Shown: positions 1 through 9,540 of the stretch, one piece after another
Layout: every line of letters begins with the position of its first letter
Position numbering within the stretch: position 1 is the first letter of the stretch
NCBI GenBank assembly: GCA_030374735.1
Contig: JASCIV010000283.1
Coordinates: forward strand, 1 to 26,400
Length of the DNA stretch: 26,400 bases
Direction: 5' to 3'
From: Gracilaria caudata
Lineage: Eukaryota; Rhodophyta; Florideophyceae; Gracilariales; Gracilariaceae
The notes under the pieces: model-generated
The model's input: the letters and a program-made list of their open reading frames with translations, nothing else
The model's database searches: none
Told to the model about the DNA's origin: nothing
Translations under genes and position numbers: made by a program

Positions 1-3000
1 AACGCCATGAGATGACGTCTGCTTCGCACTGCGTCCCGACATATTTGCTTGATCGTTTCCAGGAAAGCTTGGTTGGATCAAAATTGATATTCGCAATCGA
101 AGTGGGCGTCGTGGTGTTCGTCACCGCTTCTCCTAGAAGGTCTGCAGAGATATGATGAGTTTCGCATTCTAAACTTAACTCTTCCACAAAAACAGTGTGT
201 TCAAGTTGACCCTCTTCTTGGGAAAATTCGCGACAGTCTGACTTTCCATCACTCTCAAGACATGGATGATTTTGTTCACCTTCATCACTTGAAAGTGGAG
301 TCTTGTCAATACCGAAGGTGTTTGATACAAATCGCTGAAGTACCTGAATCTGACTGGGCGCAATCAACAATGAAACTCTTCGTAGAATTTCAATAGACCA
401 TTTATCCCGAACTCTTCTCCTGTGTTCAGAGGGTAGCACTTGCACATCGTTATGATGACTTAAGTCAGAGTCAATCTCACGTACCAGTACAACCCATTGG
501 CTTACCCTGGCTTCACGAGAACTGCGCATCAAGCCTAGCTCCTGTGAGCAATCTTTCCTTGTAAGGATTTGCCCTCTTCTCATCGATATCACTTGACCTT
601 TAGGAGAGAGGGTCGCAGTTATGTGAGATGAACTGATACACACAGCTTCGTGGTTTGTCCGAGAAAGAGGAAATATAAGTGTGAGATCCCATCCCTGTAT
701 CGTTAATGGTCCAGACGTAGAAGTCTGACGCACCCCTGAAGCGCCCTCCTTTAACCCAGTGGTAGCCAGAGAACCGCTGACCTTTGCATGAATGTCCCTT
801 ACGGTACTATTAAATGATTCATAGATTCGTGATATGCTTGAGTTGATAGTTTTCAGCCAAACTACCTGCAATGCTGAGACTTGAACGTTACTTGTGCGGT
901 TTGATGTCACGAACGAAACAGGTCTTCGACGTGGAGAGGTATCTTCTTGTGGAACTGTGCATCTTAGAACCGTTTTGTAATCGGAAGACATATCACTAGT
1001 GTCCTTGACTTCGAGATTGTCAAGGAAGCCAGTTAGCGTCTTGTCTTGACGAAGAAGTAGAATATTTTCAAAAGTTGACTGGATACGGACATCATATCCT
1101 GCACATCTAAGTATCGTTCTTCTGAGCCGAACTGAAAATGACGCAGTTGGTTGTGTGTCATATTCAAATGAGGTTTGGTCTCGGTGTTGTTTTCCCTGAA
1201 TAGTAATCTCGTTGCGCAATGGGATTTGGAGGCCTTCGAAAGCATGGTCCACAATGGAGGACATCTTTGATAGACCTTGTACCGAAACTGATACGCTTAG
1301 TTTTTCAACATCAGACTCCATCCGTTGAAACGTCATTCCATAGCCCTCACGTTGAATCGCATCAAATGCAATCTCAAAACCCGCAAGAAGGATAGAGTCG
1401 CGATACAGCGATTCATATATTTCTAAGTGTTGAGCTCGGATCATATGATATCGCCATCCTTCTGTCTCATACCTCATACCTCCCAATTTCAGCCTCGCCG
1501 CTTCAGTTAAGTTACCTTCTTCATCAGAATCTCGAAGGCTGAAGTCTACCGATGGCGCTTTCAACACATAGGTGATATTCTGGTGGGCATGAATTCCTCG
1601 TCTTGCAGTAATCTCATCTTGGAAACCATCATCAAATTCTGGGAGCACTTTCATGAGAAATTGACGCCTTGTACTAAACAAGGAGTTAACGAATGGAGTT
1701 GTGCTGGGTAAATCAAGAAACCCTTCACCATCTACTAAATTCAGTTCCACTCGATTTTCTTTTGTTTCAATATTGACTGTCGTAGTGACTTGAAAAAACT
1801 TAGACTTCTCACTCCATTCGGAGCATCGAGCCATTGTTGTCTCCTTAGAATGCTTCGTTGTGGACAAATGATGATGTCCCGATATTTCCAGTTTTCCCCT
1901 TCGCAAAGCATTTTCGTTATCTCCGCCTTCGATTTCGGCGTAAACGTCCGAGAGAGTGCAACAGATGTCCAAAGAAGAATTCTGAGGTTGCTGAACAGCA
2001 TTCATCACCAGCAAAGTGAATCTGGCAACATCAACGTACGTTTTGACTTGGACTGCATTTTCGACTTCTGTTGTCTTTATGGTCCTGGTTCTCGGAAGTT
2101 CACTATTTTCGTCATCCGCGGCACTAGATGCGAATCGCATACTCTTAGCAAACGCAACAATCCGCCTCATGCGCTCAAAACCTTCTTCCGTAACGAAGTC
2201 AATTTCGGCTCTGGAAGACTGGATTCGGAGCGATCTTGTGACCTTGTTCTCGTATCCAAGCTTGTACAGTTTTAACACCAGGAAGCAAGGTTTCTGTCCT
2301 TCCTTCAGGAAATGTCGGTGGGCACTATCACCGGGATCTCCAATCCATATATGCTTTTCTCCGTCCACTAATGTTGCACTCTCGATACACAGCGAGCCGT
2401 TGTACGATTCTAGAGAAGAATCCAACTCCGCCTGCATAGACGTAGCTTTAAGGCAAAGGCTCAAATTACTGAATTGATCTGCAATCGTTATACGAAAGAA
2501 CGGGATATTGATTCCAAGCCTTATCTTCGCCCACGTCGTTGACAGTTCTGACACCTCCTGAGCACCAGAGCTCGCTTGTCCAAATTTCGCTACTGTGAGG
2601 GAATGCTTCAGTTCTTCTGCTACTTGTTCTTGCTCCTGAGATACTTCAGTTCCAAATAGCGCCCACCCCAGCCAATCACGAGTAGCAAATGAAGAAACCT
2701 CATCAGCGAGCGCATGTTTTCTAGCCTGATCTCGTATGATTAGGATTGCATCTGCTCCGAGAGATCGCTCTAGTTCAAGAACTTGGATTGATTCGTCGTT
2801 ATCTGCGATCCTCCGTAGACGCTTCACATGCAATTCTTTGTATTTGACAAAACTCCTTGCTTTACGACGAACCGTATCCTCCGAAAAGTAAATTCTACGC
2901 TTGCAAAAGGACGAAGTCACGCGACGAACAATATACTGAAACCAGGCTCTTGGATTGTCCGCGACAGCTTCATTGGGACGTTGATGCAAGTGAGCGATAC

Positions 3001-3751
3001 GCCAATGCGATGATCTTGCTGTAAGTGCATTCAGGAAGTGTGGGAAGAGGTAGTCTACCTCCAGCTTAAAATTCGGCATATTGAGATCTATGTCCCAAGC
3101 GCCACCTCTGAACGTCGCATTGAAGGATACAGAAGTTTCTGATAAGCATAAAGTTGGGTGTGTTGTTTCCGAAGTTATGGTGAACGAAAAGCCAGACGCA
3201 ACTATAAGCTTATCTAGATCACCACGGTTCGCAGATTGAGGGGTAGGTTTCGTGGACAGTTCGTTGAGACGAATTATTCCAGTTTGACCAGAGGCGAACT
3301 TAAGCTCAATAGTCACATTCTTTATATCGAGCTCAAAGCGATCCAAAAGCATGGGAAGGATTCGGGTTAGTATGCGCGAAAGTGGGCTCTTCCCTCTTTC
3401 CCCTTCAGCAAGTTGTCGCTTTTTCTCATTGTCGGACTCGGATGCAAAAGCATCAAACACGGCTTGCTGTGAAGATGGAAATGGAACCTCCGACAACGAT
3501 AATCGAAAGTCGTCAGCTTGGGCTCGGATTGGAGATGAGTATAACTTTGTCCAAGGCACTTGTACAGCGAGACTGCCTATCTTCCCCTTGTTGATTTGCA
3601 GCGGCATGTTGTTCAGGATCAGAAAGGAGGGCGCAACGTCAACATCTTCTAAGTGCAGTTTTCCACGCAGCAGATTTACGCGCAAAGACTCGCGGAGGCG
3701 TGGAAAATGACGGGCTAGGGCGTCCACGACCAGGTTCTGAAAAATGCCCAT
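1..3751 (-). CDS. VPS13/chorein-family bridge-like lipid-transfer protein, N-terminal part (runs off left edge)
   Basis: The minus strand is open for 1250 codons from the ATG at 3751-3749 to the window edge; I read the frame through and found no stop. The N-terminus (MGIFQNLVVDALARHF) and residues 46-75, with the pattern N-N-M-P-L, G-K-I-G-S-L and then VPWTKLYSSP, match the chorein_N domain that begins VPS13 and ATG2 proteins. Known members are rod-shaped proteins with a hydrophobic groove that move lipids between membranes at contact sites; that role here is inferred from family. The rest is beta-rich sequence without other motifs I recognise, as is usual for the repeating groove modules. 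VPS13 proteins usually exceed 3000 residues, so well over half lies outside the window, and the C-terminal domains that separate VPS13, ATG2 and other chorein proteins are not visible. No intron is needed in 3.75 kb. It is transcribed divergently from the CENP-C-like gene. Confidence 0.8.
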   Translation of the reverse strand, partial: MGIFQNLVVDALARHFPRLRESLRVNLLRGKLHLEDVDVAPSFLILNNMPLQINKGKIGSLAVQVPWTKLYSSPIRAQADDFRLSLSEVPFPSSQQAVFDAFASESDNEKKRQLAEGERGKSPLSRILTRILPMLLDRFELDIKNVTIELKFASGQTGIIRLNELSTKPTPQSANRGDLDKLIVASGFSFTITSETTHPTLCLSETSVSFNATFRGGAWDIDLNMPNFKLEVDYLFPHFLNALTARSSHWRIAHLHQRPNEAVADNPRAWFQYIVRRVTSSFCKRRIYFSEDTVRRKARSFVKYKELHVKRLRRIADNDESIQVLELERSLGADAILIIRDQARKHALADEVSSFATRDWLGWALFGTEVSQEQEQVAEELKHSLTVAKFGQASSGAQEVSELSTTWAKIRLGINIPFFRITIADQFSNLSLCLKATSMQAELDSSLESYNGSLCIESATLVDGEKHIWIGDPGDSAHRHFLKEGQKPCFLVLKLYKLGYENKVTRSLRIQSSRAEIDFVTEEGFERMRRIVAFAKSMRFASSAADDENSELPRTRTIKTTEVENAVQVKTYVDVARFTLLVMNAVQQPQNSSLDICCTLSDVYAEIEGGDNENALRRGKLEISGHHHLSTTKHSKETTMARCSEWSEKSKFFQVTTTVNIETKENRVELNLVDGEGFLDLPSTTPFVNSLFSTRRQFLMKVLPEFDDGFQDEITARRGIHAHQNITYVLKAPSVDFSLRDSDEEGNLTEAARLKLGGMRYETEGWRYHMIRAQHLEIYESLYRDSILLAGFEIAFDAIQREGYGMTFQRMESDVEKLSVSVSVQGLSKMSSIVDHAFEGLQIPLRNEITIQGKQHRDQTSFEYDTQPTASFSVRLRRTILRCAGYDVRIQSTFENILLLRQDKTLTGFLDNLEVKDTSDMSSDYKTVLRCTVPQEDTSPRRRPVSFVTSNRTSNVQVSALQVVWLKTINSSISRIYESFNSTVRDIHAKVSGSLATTGLKEGASGVRQTSTSGPLTIQGWDLTLIFPLSRTNHEAVCISSSHITATLSPKGQVISMRRGQILTRKDCSQELGLMRSSREARVSQWVVLVREIDSDLSHHNDVQVLPSEHRRRVRDKWSIEILRRVSLLIAPSQIQVLQRFVSNTFGIDKTPLSSDEGEQNHPCLESDGKSDCREFSQEEGQLEHTVFVEELSLECETHHISADLLGEAVTNTTTPTSIANINFDPTKLSWKRSSKYVGTQCEADVISWR

Positions 3752-4568
3752 GATGGGCTTGCTTCTGTGGTATGCTGTTTCTGTGCACGCCTGCAGAGCA
3801 GCTGTTTCGTTGGTGAGTTAAACTGAATGTGAGCCGGCTCTGATAGAAAAACATGGGGGATGGAAACATAGAGTTGTCCAACGACGATGCAGGAGTTCGT
3901 CAGAAAATGACTAAAGAAAGCGATGCCTTCCCCGAGAGTAAAAAGTCAGCTGAAGCTGGCCAAAAGAATGATGAGCTCGATTGCGCCTTGTTCTTTCCGT
4001 GAACTTTCAATGCGGAGCTTGTATCTGCGTAACCTCGACGTGATGCACACGCCATGCGCCATGCCTGCCAGCCAATTGGGCTGTTTATGAAAGCGGAGGG
4101 ATCGGGGATGTCCAAGTACCTTTGGTACCGTCGTACCTGACCATCATCTATTCTATTTTGTAACGTTGTACTCGTTCTTTGCATGATCTGTGGCCTGACG
4201 ACAGTGAAGCAAAGCTAAAAGAATTTGTTTTATTTTAATTGCCCACTATAGAGGAAGATAACCGGGTCGCCCGATCCAAACGTGGAATACCTGTCCAGTG
4301 CAAGTTCCGTGCCACCGCGATTACGTGTTCTACTGTCACATCACTCTTCGGTCTTGACGCGCGCTTCCAAAACAGGTGGTTTTGTTCCGTAGCGGGCCGG
4401 CGAAATTTGAATTTTGAAATCCCCTCCTACTCAGCGAAGCGAAAAGCACAGCTCATCATTTCAAACCTTAGAAGAATCCTGCGCCAAAGTGCTCTTCTTC
4501 GCAAGCATCACTCCTGTAGCGACGTCACTCGTTGCTAATCCTTTCCTCGTCTCATCTTCCGCCACAAA
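3752..4568. promoter_or_regulatory. Divergent intergenic region between VPS13-like and CENP-C-like genes
   Basis: This 817-bp spacer separates two divergent starts, so it should contain both promoters. I see no clear TATA element that would fix either. One minus-strand ATG frame (4184-3900, 94 codons) is open and includes the stretch PIGWQAWRMACASRRGYADT. I do not recognise it, and it may be chance or upstream leader sequence of the VPS13-like transcript. The sequence just before the CENP-C start is AT-moderate, and the start context is ACAAAATGG. Confidence 0.4.
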
Positions 4569-7500
4569 ATGGAGCCTATCAATGCTCCCTTTGACGTGCT
4601 ACCTGATTCCCTTCCGTCCTCAGCCGTGGTACCAAAGCCAACGCTGTTATTGCACTCTCCCAGCGAACACGAGTTCAACTTAGCCGCGCTCAACAGCCTC
4701 CCGAAGAACGCGGCCGGATTGCAAAGCTACTCAGAATTTGTCAAGGCCGCTCGTCAATCGGAGGTGCGCGGTGGTGTCGCTAAACAACCCGTCGATGATC
4801 GCTCGAAATCCATTTCTATATGCGGTCACTCTTTTCGATTCGTAGGGGTTCCTATTTCCGAATCCGAATGTTCTTATCAATCAGATGTCACCTCATCTTC
4901 TGGCCAGGGCGCCGAGGATTCTCATAGAGGAGACGGAGCACAAGAGCAAGAAGTTTCCGCACCTGTGCCCGCTTGGACTCCGACAGCTAGTCCAGCCAAA
5001 AGCATACTGCGTCGCTCATCGGTCGCCCCATTACAACCACCCCAACCGTCTCTGAAACCGCTTGTATATGATTATGCGTCCTCCGCTTCCCCCGCGTCAC
5101 GTAGGATGTCCACGGTTTCGTTATGTGCATCTTCCAAGCGGGCTTCCGCGCAGCGAAGGAGGCTTTCGTTTGATACTGGTGTACAAGTCCGGATACCGGA
5201 TGAACACACAGAGGATGATTATAGACAAGCAACTGTTTCCGCCAGGAAGGTCCGAAGCCGACGCAGTAGTATGTCTTCAAGGAGGATGAGCTCTGCTTCT
5301 TCATGTCGTCCTGCCACGTATGCCGGGTTCGAGCCCTTTGGTCTCTCTGACGCCGGGGCATTGCTCTGTGAAACAGAGAGTCGCAAGTTTCTCCTCGTTG
5401 TCGATGACGTTGAAGCCGAGGAAACAGTCGGAACCCAATGTCAACCTTTAGATATAGATGTGGAAATGGATCTTCTTTTTGAAAAGCTGGATGAAGCAGG
5501 AGAGGAAGAGAATGACAGTGTTATGGAAGTGGAACAGGTGCGATCCGCAGCAGTACTGCCTGCCTCTCAACATGTCCCACATCGTAATCTCTCTTGTATC
5601 AACACAGCTGCAGAAAACGCACAAGCGCATGTTGTTCCACATTCCATTCCGCTCATATCTCTCACCGATCTTCCCGCCACGCCAGGACCATCCACAGCTC
5701 CAAGTGCTCGTCGCAGCGAAACACCCAGCGAAACACATAACACGGCTCCCAAGACCGAAGCAGAAGCTGGAACATCCCCAGTCGAATGCAGGACTCCGAA
5801 TGCATCACAAAAATGCTCTCTTTCTAGAGAGAGGGAAACAAGCTGTGAAGTAAGAAACAGCGAGGGAACTCGGTCTGGTGTTTCTCCTATGTACATATCA
5901 GGTCCAAACGAAAGGAATAGAGCTACAGGTGTTGAGGACGATGAGCTTGAAACAGGACAAAGTAATTCTTCTCCACAGCAAAGAGACGCTTCACCGATTG
6001 AGTCCTCCGATCACGGAGAGTTCATTGCTACCAGGGATGAAGTCCGTGCTGATGCTGCACTCATCACGGGCATTGATCTTGAGGATGCAGACGAAATTGT
6101 TGTTGCCACAACAGCACATGCCACCAGAACTCGTTCGTCCCGTGCGCCATCTCTCGCGTCTGGGCAAGTCCTAATGCCTTCTCCAAACACAGTCGGTAAT
6201 AAAAAGATTCCTGATGTTTGCGTGGACAGCAATCAAGTCTTGCTCCCTCAGGTGGATAATGATCTTGTCGTGGAGATTTTTGAAGAACCTGAGATTGCCG
6301 AATCAGAGGTCTTGGCCTCTGTGCCCTCTCAACCTACTCATCAGCCGCAGGAACCAAATGCTAATGAGTTATGCAACGATGCTGCCACACATGCAGACAA
6401 AGAAGAAGTAGCAAACGTGGGGGCCGTTCTTGACAAGGAGCCAGATACGTCAGGTATAGACAACATCATGTGTCAGGAAGCAGCAAACGTGGGGGCCGTT
6501 CTTGACAAGGAGCCAGATACATCGGGTATAGACAACATCATGTGTCAGGAAGCAGCAAACGTGGGGGCCGTTCTTGACAAGGAGCCAGATACATCGGGTA
6601 TAGACAACATCATGTGTCAGGAAGCGGCCGAAGTTGCCGATTCTGTTATGACCGAGCAGCCAAGGGTGCCTGACGCCAAGAGTGATTCCTCAACGCAAAT
6701 AACAGCTCCCTCTTCCGTCGCAAGGAATGTCGGATTCGCGGCACAAGCATCGGCCGCCATTTCTATCGCTCCCATATCCGATCATGTGAAAAATGGTGAA
6801 GAATGTCCAGAGAGGGAATTGATGCGAATGGAGGCGGGAAATGTTACAAAATCTCGAGAAGTGATCAATCCGAAGGAAAACAGTATTCGTCTTCAAACTA
6901 ATGTCTCCCAGGTAAACATCGAACCGCAGGTGACAGCGTATCAGCTTGCCATTCTTGAGACATTGACCCCCAATACGAAGGCAACATTGGCAAGGATTCG
7001 AGGAAGCAAGGGTCCATTTGCTGTGCAAGGGGTACAAGTGTCTCCGCTTAACAGTGCTACCACACATCGACTGAGGAGAAGAGTTGTCTCGGGAGATATT
7101 AGGAATGTTTCAAAACACGAACGAGGGACATCAATAACCCGTTCAGCTAGAGATCACGATTCGAATAGAGCAGAATCCGAAATGCAGCTTGAGCAGCCCA
7201 CTAGAAAGGATCAATGCAACGGAAATGAACGACCGGAAAACACAAGATTAAGAGATGAAACCAGCGAAAGGTGGATGCAAGTTTCTGGAACGCATTTCAC
7301 ATCAGAGGCAAATAACGAGAATACTGGTCATTGCACTGAAGGCAATGAGAAAGTTATTGTATCCCCTGAGCCGCAGCTACCGGAAATGCTTCTGAGAGCA
7401 TCTACTGGTCCGGCCGCGGTGACCCCAAGCGAATACATGCAGCCAAACATGAAACTGGGAGAGGCGGAGGAGCTGTTCGAGGAAGTTGTTCAGCTGCACG

Positions 7501-8492
7501 ACGCAGAACTTCCCTCGAACGTTGACTTTGTTGGGCTTATGTCCCCGGCACCACTTGCAAAGCGAAGGCATTTGAACGAAAACGAAATCATTGACGTTGA
7601 TGCGGAAGAAAGCGAGCAGAGCTTGCAAGTTGTCGCTGTGGAAAAAATCGAAAGCCGTGCAGACCCAGAGTGTGCCCAGACAAGAAGCGGATTATCGGAA
7701 ATGCTGAACCCTGTTGAAGATATTCCCCCCGTTAGAAATGGGAACAAAAGTCAGGACCAGCCGACTGTGTCAAAGAAGGATTCATCTGTCATTAACAGCC
7801 TTCCAACGATGACAATTAGTAGCCCTGGTGAAGCATATGCACAACCGTCGAATGGTGATGATTGTGAAGACTATGATGAGATTGAACATGGTGACGAAGG
7901 TTTCGAAATTGATCATGTTGCGGATGTTGAACAAGACGGCAGTCATAGTAATGAAGAGAAGGAGATCAACAATGTTGTGGACCCTAGTGAAGCACATAGC
8001 CATCGTTCGAAACAGATAGTGGCACCCGCCTCTCGAAAGCGACCAGCCCCTGGTGATGTGTTGAGTTCGGATACTATGGACGCTCCATTGAGGCGGAGCG
8101 ATAGGAAAGAGGATGATTCTCAGCCACACTCCACTCAATCTTCGCCTCCTCCGGCTGAAAACTCCAGTTCCGTTACGAGTTCTCCTGTAATCCGGAAGAG
8201 ATCGAAAAGGTTGAGCAAGAGGAAAAAGGTGTCCAACAAAGCAGAGATATCGAAGAACAAGAAAAAGCGTCAGTGGCGTGAACTATCCCATTTGCCTATT
8301 GATGATGTTCGAATAGATGACGGCCCAGGGCCAAGGCGAAGCAAGAGACAAAGATTTCCGAGGCTGAAGTACTGGAAGAACGAAGTTGTGAGCTATGAGC
8401 GCCGGAGGAGTCAAATGATGCCTACAGTGTCCGAAGTTCTAGTTGACGTTGGAGATACAGATAGCGAGGAAGCGTGGATGCCAAGGCGGTAA
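4569..8492 (+). CDS. CENP-C/Mif2-like inner kinetochore protein
   Basis: A single open frame of 1307 codons. The identifying feature is at residues 1254-1281 (8328-8411): GPRRSKRQRFPRLKYWKNEV followed by VSYERRRS. This matches the CENP-C motif (RRSxR, P, xYW, E, Y), which in studied species binds the CENP-A or H3 nucleosome through the arginine and the aromatic pair. The rest is acidic, Ser/Pro/Glu-rich and looks disordered. An Arg/Ser-rich basic patch spans about residues 135-250, three 24-residue repeats sit at about 615-686, and Lys/Arg-rich nuclear-localisation-like clusters lie at about 1205-1240 just before the motif. Only 26 residues follow the motif, so the dimerising cupin domain of fungal and animal CENP-C is absent; plant CENP-C proteins also end soon after the motif. 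The protein would link centromeric chromatin to the outer kinetochore; that role is inferred from the motif. The start ATG has a good context and no upstream in-frame extension is needed. Confidence 0.75.
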   Translation: MEPINAPFDVLPDSLPSSAVVPKPTLLLHSPSEHEFNLAALNSLPKNAAGLQSYSEFVKAARQSEVRGGVAKQPVDDRSKSISICGHSFRFVGVPISESECSYQSDVTSSSGQGAEDSHRGDGAQEQEVSAPVPAWTPTASPAKSILRRSSVAPLQPPQPSLKPLVYDYASSASPASRRMSTVSLCASSKRASAQRRRLSFDTGVQVRIPDEHTEDDYRQATVSARKVRSRRSSMSSRRMSSASSCRPATYAGFEPFGLSDAGALLCETESRKFLLVVDDVEAEETVGTQCQPLDIDVEMDLLFEKLDEAGEEENDSVMEVEQVRSAAVLPASQHVPHRNLSCINTAAENAQAHVVPHSIPLISLTDLPATPGPSTAPSARRSETPSETHNTAPKTEAEAGTSPVECRTPNASQKCSLSRERETSCEVRNSEGTRSGVSPMYISGPNERNRATGVEDDELETGQSNSSPQQRDASPIESSDHGEFIATRDEVRADAALITGIDLEDADEIVVATTAHATRTRSSRAPSLASGQVLMPSPNTVGNKKIPDVCVDSNQVLLPQVDNDLVVEIFEEPEIAESEVLASVPSQPTHQPQEPNANELCNDAATHADKEEVANVGAVLDKEPDTSGIDNIMCQEAANVGAVLDKEPDTSGIDNIMCQEAANVGAVLDKEPDTSGIDNIMCQEAAEVADSVMTEQPRVPDAKSDSSTQITAPSSVARNVGFAAQASAAISIAPISDHVKNGEECPERELMRMEAGNVTKSREVINPKENSIRLQTNVSQVNIEPQVTAYQLAILETLTPNTKATLARIRGSKGPFAVQGVQVSPLNSATTHRLRRRVVSGDIRNVSKHERGTSITRSARDHDSNRAESEMQLEQPTRKDQCNGNERPENTRLRDETSERWMQVSGTHFTSEANNENTGHCTEGNEKVIVSPEPQLPEMLLRASTGPAAVTPSEYMQPNMKLGEAEELFEEVVQLHDAELPSNVDFVGLMSPAPLAKRRHLNENEIIDVDAEESEQSLQVVAVEKIESRADPECAQTRSGLSEMLNPVEDIPPVRNGNKSQDQPTVSKKDSSVINSLPTMTISSPGEAYAQPSNGDDCEDYDEIEHGDEGFEIDHVADVEQDGSHSNEEKEINNVVDPSEAHSHRSKQIVAPASRKRPAPGDVLSSDTMDAPLRRSDRKEDDSQPHSTQSSPPPAENSSSVTSSPVIRKRSKRLSKRKKVSNKAEISKNKKKRQWRELSHLPIDDVRIDDGPGPRRSKRQRFPRLKYWKNEVVSYERRRSQMMPTVSEVLVDVGDTDSEEAWMPRR
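6411..6626 (+). repeat. 72-bp tandem repeat, three copies, inside the CENP-C-like gene
   Basis: Copies start at 6411, 6483 and 6555. Each encodes 24 residues containing ANVGAVLDKEPDTSGIDNIM. Copies 2 and 3 are identical over the repeat; copy 1 differs at two bases (ACGTCA versus ACATCG). The period is a multiple of three and keeps the frame. Such near-identity indicates recent expansion, and copy number could vary between strains. Confidence 0.95.
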
Positions 8493-9230
8493 TACTGTTG
8501 ACACTATCGCAAGCATGGATAACTACGAATGATATCATTGACTACGCCTGATCTGTTTACGAGCTTTCCCCTATCTGCACCCCTGAAGTTGGAGGATTAC
8601 AGAGTCATAGTACTGGTTTGTTCAGACCAGTTGCGGTCTGCAACGATACGCACAAAAGGCGTTCCAACGAACGTAGATAAATGCCGTTGTGGTGCGTACT
8701 CACGAGGCATATGCCATTCTTCATGCTATGAAGTTTGAACCGAATAATTGTGTCCTGATTGCACATATTCAAGTCTGGTAGAAATGTATTTTAGGATAGA
8801 AGTGGATTTTAGGACGCAAGCAAAGAGTGGTATGGGTCCAGGGTCCGAGCCCGACATTCAACTTCGTTCAGTGCAGATACCCAATTCTGTGAGGACTTCA
8901 ATTGTTAGAATCAATACCTTTAACATATCTCTTTGCCTCCATAGTGGACGTCGCAACACTAAATTGCTGATTTCCCCTGACATCTTCTCTTCAAGCCGTC
9001 CTACGTGGCTCCCTTTCTTCAGCACACGAGAAAATATCACAGACTCCTCGCGTTAAAGATCTTAACTTGGCATTCTTTCTGTGCAACCTATGAGCTAAAA
9101 TTGTTTTCTTTCGCGCGCTTCGGAAATGACACATTCATTCCACGCTCCATTGCGGACTGTTGCGGAACAAAATCACCTAACCTAAGCATCTCCGGTGGAG
9201 ATGCCCGGAAGAGGTTCGTAGATATCTATG

Positions 9231-9240
9231 TACGAAGGTA
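9231..9240 (+). repeat. TACGAAGGTA motif, copy 1
   Basis: Exact ten-base match shared with 14141, 21875 and 24110. Here it lies within GTACGAAGGTAC, and TTCGTA occurs ten bases upstream, making a short inverted pair with TACGAA. It sits in the spacer after the CENP-C-like gene. Confidence 0.6.
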
Positions 9241-9325
9241 CAGTAGTATGTAATTTTAACCCTCCCCTAAAAATGAGTTAAGACGACAAACAATTACGAT
9301 ACTTCTGAAATACTCTGAAGGTGGG

Positions 9326-9346
9326 TGGCATGTGGCATGTGGCATG
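9326..9346 (+). repeat. Heptamer tandem repeat (TGGCATG)x3
   Basis: Three perfect, contiguous copies of TGGCATG lie about 200 bases upstream of the ER DnaJ start. No function is visible; replication slippage would explain it. Confidence 0.9.
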
Positions 9347-9540
9347 CCGCTCAATCATCTTCGAGAGCAAGATCGTTTTGATTGGTTGCAGGCACGAATT
9401 GCACTTCCCCGTTGGTGACCAAGGTGTCAAGACTAAGCTTCAGTTTTAGAGCCATTCCCATCGACCGTGGTCGCCATAAGCCAACGAAGTAAATGGTTAC
9501 CGGTCGTCGTCTCTGAGTAATCACAAGTTCAGTAGACAGT

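Larger units (their letters stand above)
8493..9540. other. Intergenic region between CENP-C-like and ER DnaJ genes
   Basis: About 1 kb without a supportable gene. A small stem-loop lies at 8623-8640 (CAGACC, six-base loop, GGTCTG), 130 nt past the CENP-C stop; it could be part of the 3' UTR. A seven-base unit TGGCATG is repeated three times at 9326-9346. One TACGAAGGTA motif is at 9231-9240. A minus-strand frame ending at 9351 is open through the DnaJ start region but lacks a convincing ATG. The promoter of the DnaJ gene should lie at the right end. Confidence 0.4.

Noticed and set aside
1790..2477. Overlapping plus-strand open frames of 161 and 153 codons
   Set aside because: They lie antisense to the continuous VPS13-like frame, which has family similarity and no stops for 1250 codons.
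5062..5853. Plus- and minus-strand frames inside the CENP-C-like gene
   Set aside because: Shadows in other frames of the long coding sequence; none resembles a known protein.
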